DNA of 64,000 nt, taken from the NCBI RefSeq assembly GCF_900188105.1, contig NZ_FZNP01000001.1:620001-684000 (forward strand). The letters run 5' to 3'. Origin of the DNA: Actinomadura mexicana (GTDB lineage Bacteria > Actinomycetota > Actinomycetes > Streptosporangiales > Streptosporangiaceae). Positions within the stretch are counted from its first letter, which is position 1; every line of letters starts with the position of its first letter. The notes under the pieces were generated by a model, which was not told where the DNA came from, did not search any database, and saw only the letters and a list, made by a program, of their open reading frames with translations. The position numbers and the translations under genes are program-made. Of this stretch, positions 7,368 through 15,055 are shown in pieces.

Positions 7368-8686
7368 CGTCCGCCCCGGCGCGCCCGCGCACGTCCGGAT
7401 CCGGCGGCGGCCGGACGTGGCGGGCGGCGTCCGGGGCGTGGCTCGGGATCGGCACGGCGCCGGGCGCGCTCGTCCTCGGGGCGCAGGTCGGCGGGCGGCA
7501 CGGCGGCGCGCTGCCCGTGCCGGTCCTGGTGGTCGGCGGGGCCGTCATGGCCGCGCTGCTCGCCGCGCAGGGACGGCTCGGCCTGCGGGAGCCCGCGGGG
7601 GAGAACGCCGGCATGGCCGACCTCGCGCCCCGCTACCTGGCCCCGGTCGCCGAGCGCGCCTTCACCGCGCTGCTCGCGGTGGCGATGGCCGGCTGGTTCG
7701 GGTTCAACGTCGGCCTCGGCGGGGCGGCCGCCGCGGCGCTCGGCGGCGTCCCGGACGCGGTCGGCGTCGCGGTGCTGACGGTCCCCACGGTCGCGGTGCT
7801 GGTCGCGGGCGGCGGGCGCTGGAACGCCGTCGCGGTCGCCACCACCCTCACCGCGGTCGCCCTGATCGGCATCGTCGCGGTGAAGCTCGCGCCGCCCGCG
7901 TCGCCCGTCTCGCTCGCGCGGGACGGGCCGCCCGGCGTCCTCGCCGCGGATCTCGCCGGGTACATCGGGTACGTGTCGGTGTTCGCCGTGCGGGCCCCCG
8001 ACTTCACCGTCGGCCTGCGCGGCCGCCGCGACCTCGCGGCCTGCGTCGCGCTGCTGGTCGTCCCCGCCCTGGCGGCCTCCGTCGTCGGCGCCGGGGTCGC
8101 GGCGGCCAGCGGCTCCACCGACGTGGTCGCCGTCCTCGCCGGCCCGGACGGGCTGCCGGCCGCCAACCTGTTCGTCGCCGCGTCGGTCATAGCGCCGACC
8201 CTCGCCGCCGTCCATTCCGGCGCCCTGGCCGCCAATCGCTTCCTCCCCCGCCCACCCGACACCGCCCGCGCGAGCGACGAAGTCCCCAGAGGCGGCGCCC
8301 TCCCCGCGGGCGGCACCCACTCCGCCGAGAAGGCGAGCCGGGCGGCCGGGCGGGGGCGGGTGGACGGGCGGCGGGTCGTAGCGGTGCTGGCGATCGCGGT
8401 GCCCGGTGCGGTGCTCGCGGCGCTGCGGGTCGACCGGATGCTGCTCGACTGGCTGACGGTGCTGGCGGCGGCGCTGCCGGCACTGGTTCCGCCGATGGCG
8501 GCGGAGTTCGGGCGGAGGCGGCGCGGGCGCGCCGGACGGCCCGTGGCGACGTGGATCTGGGCGCCCGGTGCCGCGGTGGCCGTGGCCCTGACCCTGGCCG
8601 GGCATGCCGCCGCCGCCCCCGTCGGTCTCGTCGTCTCCACGGTCGCGACGCTGGTCCACGCGTGGTTCCGCCGCGAGCGGTCGTGA
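7364..8686 (+). CDS. Multi-spanning membrane protein, possible NCS1/cytosine-permease-like transporter
   Basis: A 440-residue protein with about ten to eleven hydrophobic helices, for example VPVLVVGGAVMAALLAAQG, TALLAVAMAGWFGFNVGLG and VAVATTLTAVALIGIVAVK. The GWFGFNVG segment and the DFTVGLRGRRD loop resemble CodB-like NCS1 permeases. A hydrophilic loop of about 50 residues (positions 290-335) is rich in Arg, Gly and Ala. It starts at GTG 7364 inside the previous stop and is the last gene of the operon. It probably imports a ligand related to the operon's substrate. The family call is tentative. Confidence 0.6.
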   Translation: MTSAPARPRTSGSGGGRTWRAASGAWLGIGTAPGALVLGAQVGGRHGGALPVPVLVVGGAVMAALLAAQGRLGLREPAGENAGMADLAPRYLAPVAERAFTALLAVAMAGWFGFNVGLGGAAAAALGGVPDAVGVAVLTVPTVAVLVAGGGRWNAVAVATTLTAVALIGIVAVKLAPPASPVSLARDGPPGVLAADLAGYIGYVSVFAVRAPDFTVGLRGRRDLAACVALLVVPALAASVVGAGVAAASGSTDVVAVLAGPDGLPAANLFVAASVIAPTLAAVHSGALAANRFLPRPPDTARASDEVPRGGALPAGGTHSAEKASRAAGRGRVDGRRVVAVLAIAVPGAVLAALRVDRMLLDWLTVLAAALPALVPPMAAEFGRRRRGRAGRPVATWIWAPGAAVAVALTLAGHAAAAPVGLVVSTVATLVHAWFRRERS

Positions 8687-8722
8687 CGTGATGTCCACAT
8701 CCGGCTGGCCCGAAATTGATCC

Positions 8723-8751
8723 TTGACGTCGGGCGAAGCCGGTCGTACCTT
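8723..8751 (+). promoter_or_regulatory. Promoter of the secreted sugar dehydrogenase operon
   Basis: TTGACG at 8723-8728, a 17-base spacer, and TACCTT at 8746-8751 form a good housekeeping-type promoter. Operators start two bases later, as at 1307-1357. Confidence 0.75.
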
Positions 8752-8752
8752 C

Positions 8753-8779
8753 TGGAAAGCGCTTCCAGAAAGCGCTTTC
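8753..8779. promoter_or_regulatory. Tandem LacI-type operators
   Basis: Two adjoining sites: tggaaagcgcttcca at 8753-8767 (nearly symmetric, one extra A) and gaaagcgctttc at 8768-8779 (perfect). Both share the core of the palindrome at 1340-1357, so the same LacI protein probably controls both promoters. A bound dimer here would block initiation. Confidence 0.8.
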
Positions 8780-8811
8780 CTGCCACCGATCCCCACCCTA
8801 GGACGGCTGGA

Positions 8812-10905
8812 ATGCGAAGAAAGCTCAGCTGGTGTCTCCTCACGATCGCGGCGCTGCTGCTGCCGCTGCTCAGCGTCCCGCCTGCGGCGCAGGCCCGGGA
8901 CGACGCCCCGATCCTCGACCCGATCCCCGAAGACCCCGCCCCGTCCGGCCTCGGCCTCGTCCTCCAGGAGGTCGCGCAGCTGCCGAAGTCGACGCCGACG
9001 GGCACCCCCACCGACCCGCGGCTGCTGCGGTGGAACCGCATCAACCACGTCGGTGAACTCCCCGACCACTCGGGCCGCCTGTACGTGCCCGACCTGAACG
9101 GCAACCTGTACCTGCTCGACAAGAAGACCCGCACCCCGCACGTCTACCTGGACGTCGCCGCCACGTTCGCGCCCGACTTCTTCTCCCAGGCCGGACTCGG
9201 GCAGGGCTTCGGGTTCGTCGCGTTCCACCCCGACTTCCGCAAGAACGGGAAGTTCTACACGACGCACGTCGAGGCGGGTAACGCGCTCAAGACCAAGACG
9301 CCCGACCTCACCCCCCAGCCGAAGACCGGCTACCACGGCGTCGTCGACGAGTGGACGGCCACGAACCCCAAGGCCGACACCTTCGCCGGGACGCACCGCG
9401 AGATCCTGCGCATCGGGTTCGCCGGGCGCATCCACAACCTCCAGCAGATCGACTTCAACCCGAACGCCCGCCCCGGTGACGCCGACTACGGCAAGCTCTA
9501 CCTGTCGGTCGGCGACGGCGGCAACGGCAACGTCGGCGACAACGGCGGCGACCCGCAGAACCTCGGCGTCCCGCAGGGCAAGATCCTGCGGATCGACCCG
9601 GCCGGGAACAACAGCGCCAACGGCAAGTACGGCGTACCGGCCGACAACCCGTTCGCCGGGCAGGCCGGCAGGCTCGGCGAGATCTACGCCTACGGCATGC
9701 GCGACCCGCACCGGTTCAGCTGGGACACCGGCGGCGCCCACCGCCTGTTCCTCGCGCACATCGGCGAGCACGAGATCGAGTCGATCCACGAGCTCTACCC
9801 GGGCGCGAACATCGGGTGGAGCGAGCGGGAGGGCGCGTTCACGTTCCGCAAGGACGACCGCTGCCACCTGTACCCGCTGCCGGCCGACGACGCCAAGTAC
9901 GACTACGAGTACCCGCTCGCGGCCTACGACCACGATCCGCCCGCCGACTGGAACTGCAGCAGCGACGTCGGCCACGCCATCTCCGGCGGCTACGTCTACC
10001 GGGGCGCGAAGCTGCCCGCCCTGCGCGGCAAGTACCTGTTCACCGACATCGTGGACGGCCGGCTCATGTACACCGAAGAGTCGGAGATGAAGCACGACGC
10101 GACCGGCACGAACCGCGCCCAGATCTACGAGCTGGCGGCCTACGACACCTCCGGCAAGCCCGTCACGATGCGGGAGCTGGCCGGTGACCAGCGCGTCGAC
10201 CTGCGGTACGGGTCGGACGGCAAGGGCGAGCCCTACCTGCTCGCCAAGGCCAACGGCAAGATCTGGAAGGTCGTCGGGACCAGGCGGGTCGCGTCCGGCA
10301 CGGCGGGCCCGGCCCGCGTCGGGAACGCGATGAACGCCGCGAACTGGACGCCCGTCACGCCGTCCAAGTGGCAGTTCCCGGGCGACCAGGTGATCCTGGC
10401 CGAGGCCGGCGAGCAGCGTCCGGGCCCCCGCCGCCCGTTCGAGTACGCGGTGCTGAACAAGGGCCCCGTGCTCACCTCGACGCGGATCGACGCGAAGGTG
10501 CGGCTCGACACGCCGGTGTCGGTCAGCAACCGGGACGTGATCGTCGTCTTCGGCTACCAGGACGACACGCACTACTACTACGCCCACCTGTCCAGCGACA
10601 ACACCATCTACCCGCACAACGGGATCTTCCTGGTGAACGGCGCCGACCGGCTGCGCATCGACCAGCAGTGGAACGCCAACCGGTCGCACGGCGCCCCGCC
10701 GGCCATCACCGACGAGGCGTGGCACCGCGTCCGGGTGGACCACCGGGCGGACACCGGCGAGACCGCCGTGTACGTGGACGGGTCGTCCCGGCCGGTCTTC
10801 ACGGCCGTCGACAAGACCCTCGGCTCCGGCCGGGTGGGCTTCGGCTCGTTCGACAACATCGGCCGGCTCCGCGACCTGACGGTCCGCGGAACCCCGGCGA
10901 AGTAA
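8812..10905 (+). CDS. Secreted PQQ-dependent sugar dehydrogenase-like protein (GSDH) with C-terminal laminin-G/DUF1080-like domain
   Basis: A 697-residue exported protein. The signal peptide is residues 1 to about 28 (basic MRRK start, hydrophobic core, cleavage after AQA). A six-bladed glucose/sorbosone dehydrogenase propeller covers about 45-485, with VAFHPDF, LYLSVGDGGNGNVGDNGGDP, GKILRIDPAG, YGMRDPHRFSWD and GANIGWSE as family landmarks. Residues 500-697 form a jelly-roll domain of the LamG/3-keto-disaccharide hydrolase type (VVFGYQDDTHYYYAHL, TDEAWHRVRVDHR). It likely oxidises extracellular sugars or glycosides. Its own repressor-controlled promoter lies just upstream. A longer upstream in-frame start was refused because it would run through the promoter and operators. 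Confidence 0.88.
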   Translation: MRRKLSWCLLTIAALLLPLLSVPPAAQARDDAPILDPIPEDPAPSGLGLVLQEVAQLPKSTPTGTPTDPRLLRWNRINHVGELPDHSGRLYVPDLNGNLYLLDKKTRTPHVYLDVAATFAPDFFSQAGLGQGFGFVAFHPDFRKNGKFYTTHVEAGNALKTKTPDLTPQPKTGYHGVVDEWTATNPKADTFAGTHREILRIGFAGRIHNLQQIDFNPNARPGDADYGKLYLSVGDGGNGNVGDNGGDPQNLGVPQGKILRIDPAGNNSANGKYGVPADNPFAGQAGRLGEIYAYGMRDPHRFSWDTGGAHRLFLAHIGEHEIESIHELYPGANIGWSEREGAFTFRKDDRCHLYPLPADDAKYDYEYPLAAYDHDPPADWNCSSDVGHAISGGYVYRGAKLPALRGKYLFTDIVDGRLMYTEESEMKHDATGTNRAQIYELAAYDTSGKPVTMRELAGDQRVDLRYGSDGKGEPYLLAKANGKIWKVVGTRRVASGTAGPARVGNAMNAANWTPVTPSKWQFPGDQVILAEAGEQRPGPRRPFEYAVLNKGPVLTSTRIDAKVRLDTPVSVSNRDVIVVFGYQDDTHYYYAHLSSDNTIYPHNGIFLVNGADRLRIDQQWNANRSHGAPPAITDEAWHRVRVDHRADTGETAVYVDGSSRPVFTAVDKTLGSGRVGFGSFDNIGRLRDLTVRGTPAK

Positions 10906-10911
10906 CGGCCT

Positions 10912-10950
10912 CCTCCGGGCGGGCGCCGCGACCCGGCGCCCGCCCGGAGG
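10912..10950 (+). terminator. Very strong intercistronic hairpin (17-bp perfect stem)
   Basis: Bases 10912-10928 and 10934-10950 are perfectly complementary (CCTCCGGGCGGGCGCCG and its reverse complement) around a CGACC loop. It starts seven bases after the dehydrogenase stop and ends five bases before the AAGGAG site of the next gene. No U tract is present. It should act as an attenuator or mRNA-stabilising structure. Confidence 0.7.
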
Positions 10951-10966
10951 GCTCCAAGGAGTCGAC

Positions 10967-11902
10967 ATGATGATTCGCCGCGGCACCGCCGCACTCACCA
11001 CCGCGCTGCTGGGCGCCTCCCTCTGCGTCGCCGCAGCCCCGGCCCACGCCTCGACCGGCGGCGTCTTCCCGCCCCTGAAGAAGAACCTGATCTCCTACTA
11101 CGACTTCGAGCACCCCGTCCCGGGCGACCCGTCCCGCGAGGCCGACCGCGGACGCTCCGGAACCGCGATCGACCTGATCAACGGCGGCGCGGCCATGCGG
11201 GTCCGGGACGGCGCGCGGCGGCACGCCGTCCAGCTCGGGCAGGTCGCCCCGTCCGCGAAGGGCAACGACGACTGGAAGGCGGGCGTCTACTCCGCGCCCG
11301 GCGTCCCGTCCCTGCACGCGTTCAGCTCCGCCAAGGGCGCGACCCTCGCGGGCTGGATCAAGATGACCGGCACGAACCCGAGCCCCAACACCGAGACGTC
11401 CAACCCGAGCGACGTCTACAACGCGATCGGCCTGTCCGGCCTGCTCACGGGCGACTCCGACGGCCACGCCGTGCGCGCCCTGCTGGAGATCATCGAGGTT
11501 TCCGGCACCCTGCACGTCGTCGCGCTGGGCCGCCGCGTGGACGGTTCGAAGTCCCAGACGTTCGCGGCGAGCGAGGACTGGCAGAGCATCCTCCCCCGGA
11601 ACACCTGGGTGCACCTCGCCGCGACGTTCGACTACGACACCGGCGCGATGGCGCTCTACAAGGACGGCGAGCCGCTGGACGGCTTCTACACCACGGCCGG
11701 GGACCCGTGGGGCCTCGAAGGCGCCCCCGAGCCCGACGTCACGTCCGCCTCCGACCCCCGCGGCATCAAGATCGGCGGCAGCTACCCGCAGAACACCGCG
11801 GAGAAGAACCCCTGCAACTGCCGCATGGACGGCCTGATGTTCCTCGACCGCCCCCTCACCCCGAAGGAAGCGGCCATCCAGTACAAGTTCGCGAACCGCT
11901 GA
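10967..11902 (+). CDS. Secreted LamG/concanavalin-like domain protein
   Basis: A 311-residue exported protein. The signal peptide (about residues 1-29, cleavage after AHA) is followed by a single jelly-roll: LISYYDFEHPVPGDPSRE, ATLAGWIKMTG, NTWVHLAATFDYDTGAMALY, KDGEPLDGF and the late CNCRMDGLMFLDRPLT, which has the pattern of LamG-like (concanavalin) strands. No catalytic residues can be assigned. It may bind polysaccharide or glycoside at the cell surface for the sugar dehydrogenase encoded upstream. AAGGAG precedes the double ATG at 10967/10970. Confidence 0.82.
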   Translation: MMIRRGTAALTTALLGASLCVAAAPAHASTGGVFPPLKKNLISYYDFEHPVPGDPSREADRGRSGTAIDLINGGAAMRVRDGARRHAVQLGQVAPSAKGNDDWKAGVYSAPGVPSLHAFSSAKGATLAGWIKMTGTNPSPNTETSNPSDVYNAIGLSGLLTGDSDGHAVRALLEIIEVSGTLHVVALGRRVDGSKSQTFAASEDWQSILPRNTWVHLAATFDYDTGAMALYKDGEPLDGFYTTAGDPWGLEGAPEPDVTSASDPRGIKIGGSYPQNTAEKNPCNCRMDGLMFLDRPLTPKEAAIQYKFANR

Positions 11903-11908
11903 CCCCCA

Positions 11909-11934
11909 CCGCCGGCGCCCCCGGGCGCCGGCGG
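11909..11934. terminator. GC-rich hairpin after the LamG gene
   Basis: CCGCCGGCGCCC and GGGCGCCGGCGG give a 12-base inverted repeat, seven bases after the stop codon. Without a U run it acts alone as a weak terminator; together with the next hairpin it probably ends the regulon transcript. Confidence 0.6.
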
Positions 11935-11956
11935 TCCTCCCCATCAGTTGCGACCA

Positions 11957-11982
11957 GGGCCGGGTGATGACCCGGCCCTTTT
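11957..11982 (+). terminator. Rho-independent terminator
   Basis: GGGCCGGGT, loop GATG, ACCCGGCCC, then TTTT: a classical intrinsic terminator for the rightward operon. It abuts the stop of the convergent propeller gene (stop at 11982-11984). Confidence 0.85.
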
Positions 11983-12890
11983 CACGTACGTAGGCGGGCC
12001 GTGTAGAGGGCGGTGTCCGTGGCGGCCAGGAGGGTGCCGTCGGGGGCAAGAGCCAGGTCGTTGGCGGGGGCCGGGAGCCTGATGCGATGGGACGGGGCCG
12101 GGGCGGCGGCGTTCCAGGCGACGAGGGCGTCGGGGGCGTCCTGGAGGGCGGCGGCCACCAGGAGGTGACCGTCGACCAGGGCGGCGGCCACCTGGTCGCA
12201 GGGGGCCGGTGTGGACAGGGTCGCGAGGCGGTCGCCGTCCAGGCCGTGCACGCCCAGGCCCTCCGGGGCCGGGCAGAGGAGGACGAGGCCGTCCGGGGAC
12301 GGGGTGAGGGTCGCGGTGCCGGGCGGCCCTGCGGCGGCCTCCTCGCCGCGTTCGAGATCGAGGAGCGTGACCGTGGAGTCGCCGGTCAGGCCGGCGAGGG
12401 CGCCCGTCGCGGGCGTCGCGTGCAGGAGCCTGCGGCCGATGGCGCTGTGGTGGCCGAGCCAGAGGTGGAAGCCGGCGAGGCGGTCGCCCGTGAGTGCGTC
12501 CCACACGGCGACCTCGGCGTCGTTCGCGGGTCCGAAGACGGCGACGACCGCGCCGCGGCCGTGGTGGACGGTGAGGCCGATCAGGTCGGGGTGGGCGTCC
12601 AGGGTGAGTTCGCCGCCCGTGCCGAGGTCGTGGACGTGGAGGCGGTCGCGGTGCGTCCAGGCGACGGTCGGCGACCCGGCGAGGAGGCCGAACGCCCAGT
12701 CGGCCCGGTCGGCGGGGAAGTCGGGGATCGGCGGGCCGAGCGGCGCGCCGGCCGCCAGGTCCCACGCCTGGCCGGTGTTCACGCCCTGCCCGACCCGGGA
12801 GGTGAACGCCAGCGACGGGCGCTCGGCGGTGGCGGCGACGCCGTCGAAGGACCCTCGCGCCAACGGGTCCGCCAGCACGCTTTCCGGCAT
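11982..12890 (-). CDS. Beta-propeller (WD40-like) protein, function unknown
   Basis: A 302-residue protein made of repeating short beta blades: VAVWDALTGDRLAGF, VTLLDLERGEE, LVAWNAAAPAP, plus LAPDGTLLAA, the usual strand endings of WD40/YVTN repeats. No signal peptide or membrane helix is seen, so it is probably cytoplasmic. I preferred the ATG at 12890 (MPESVLAD) to the in-frame start at 12953 because similarity to a propeller begins soon after it and the extra 21 residues look like non-coding sequence. It lies downstream of galT on the same strand, with a gap of about 70 bases. No role can be assigned. Confidence 0.7.
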   Translation of the reverse strand: MPESVLADPLARGSFDGVAATAERPSLAFTSRVGQGVNTGQAWDLAAGAPLGPPIPDFPADRADWAFGLLAGSPTVAWTHRDRLHVHDLGTGGELTLDAHPDLIGLTVHHGRGAVVAVFGPANDAEVAVWDALTGDRLAGFHLWLGHHSAIGRRLLHATPATGALAGLTGDSTVTLLDLERGEEAAAGPPGTATLTPSPDGLVLLCPAPEGLGVHGLDGDRLATLSTPAPCDQVAAALVDGHLLVAAALQDAPDALVAWNAAAPAPSHRIRLPAPANDLALAPDGTLLAATDTALYTARLRT

Positions 12891-12960
12891 GCGTCGGAGC
12901 GTAGGCCACGCGGCGGAGATCGTTCCGGACAGTCGCGAAATCGGTCGGGTCAAGCCCGTG

Positions 12961-14010
<1,050 letters not shown>

Positions 14011-14034
14011 CTCGACTTCATCCCGTCCGGCAGC

Positions 14035-14691
14035 CTACAGCGCCGGGGCGTCCGCCCGCGCCGCCTCCTCGTGCACCGCCAGCAGGTACCTGACCAGCGT
14101 CGTCAGCACGTCCTTGCCGGACGTGCGCTCCCGGACGTCGCACATCACGACCGGGGTGCCCTCGCTGAGGTCGAGCGCCTCCCGGATCTCCGAGGGCGTG
14201 TAGTCGTAGCCGTCGTCGAAGCGGTTCACGGCGATGACGAACGGCAGGCCCCGGTTCTCGAAGTAGTCGACGGCGGGGAAGCTGTCGGAGAGGCGGCGGG
14301 TGTCGGCGAGCACGACGGCACCGAGCGCCCCGAAGGACAGCTCGTCCCACATGAACCAGAACCGGTCCTGGCCGGGCGTGCCGAACAGGTACAGCACGAG
14401 GCCCTCGCGGATCGTGATGCGCCCGAAGTCCATCGCGACCGTGGTGGTGGTCTTCTGCTCGACGCCCTCGGTGTCGTCGACACCGACGCCCCGGTCGGTG
14501 AGCAGCTCCTCGGTCTGCAGCGGGCGGATCTCGCTGACGGAGCCGACGAGCGTGGTCTTGCCGGCGCCGAAGCCCCCGGCGACGAGGATCTTCACCGCGA
14601 CCGGCGTCGCCGGGCCGACCCCCTCCTGGGGGGAAGGCCCCGCGCTCCCTCCGGCGGCCGCACCGGCGTTCTCAGAGGGCTTGGAGACCAT
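14035..14691 (-). CDS. cvnD: Conservon GTP/ATP-binding protein (CvnD family)
   Basis: A 218-residue Ras-like P-loop protein: GGFGAGKTT (G1) near residue 39, VAMDFGRI and LFGTPGQDRFWFMWDEL (G3, DxPG-type GTPGQ), and VNRFDDG (G4-like, NRFD in place of NKxD). An N-terminal Gly/Ala/Pro-rich leader of about 30 residues precedes it. The family occurs as the last member of conservons, where it is thought to switch a membrane sensor complex. It overlaps the DUF742 gene by 20 bases, so the two are translationally coupled. Confidence 0.9.
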   Translation of the reverse strand: MVSKPSENAGAAAGGSAGPSPQEGVGPATPVAVKILVAGGFGAGKTTLVGSVSEIRPLQTEELLTDRGVGVDDTEGVEQKTTTTVAMDFGRITIREGLVLYLFGTPGQDRFWFMWDELSFGALGAVVLADTRRLSDSFPAVDYFENRGLPFVIAVNRFDDGYDYTPSEIREALDLSEGTPVVMCDVRERTSGKDVLTTLVRYLLAVHEEAARADAPAL

Positions 14692-15049
14692 GGAGCACTT
14701 CCCTCAGCAGACGTTCCTTGGAGAGCGCGCTCTCCTGTTGGGGACGGGTGGCGGTGATGAGCCGGTGGTGGAGCAGATCGCCGAGCAGCACCCGCACGAC
14801 GACCAGCGGCAGCCGCATCCGCGCCGCGACCTCGGCCACCGGCTGCGGTTGCAGGCACATCTCCAGGATGTCGAGATGCTCGGGACCGATGCCGGGCGAT
14901 CCCGACCGGGGCCGCGCCGCGGTCGAGATTATCGTGATCATGTCGAAGGCCTCGCCGGTCGCGGGCCTGGCGCGCCCGCGGGTGAGCGCGTACGACCGCA
15001 CGATCGGGCCGGCCTCGTCATCGAGCCATTCGCTGCCAGGACCGGTCAT
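14672..15049 (-). CDS. cvnC: DUF742 protein (CvnC family)
   Basis: A 125-residue protein. The RPxxSYALTRGRAR segment (here IVRSYALTRGR) and the winged-helix-like middle (EHLDILEMCLQPQPVAEVAARMRLPLVVVRVLLGDL, read in parts) define DUF742. The predicted wHTH-like fold is thought to mediate protein contacts in the conservon complex. It starts seven bases after the cvnA stop. The roadblock/LC7 gene (cvnB) that normally lies between them is absent. Confidence 0.9.
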   Translation of the reverse strand: MTGPGSEWLDDEAGPIVRSYALTRGRARPATGEAFDMITIISTAARPRSGSPGIGPEHLDILEMCLQPQPVAEVAARMRLPLVVVRVLLGDLLHHRLITATRPQQESALSKERLLREVLHGLQAL

Positions 15050-15055
15050 GGTCCG

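Noticed and set aside
7633..11001. A 1122-codon minus-strand open frame opposite the permease and sugar dehydrogenase genes
   Set aside because: Composition is Val/Arg/Gly/Ala-rich without domains, and it is the antisense shadow of two well-supported genes.
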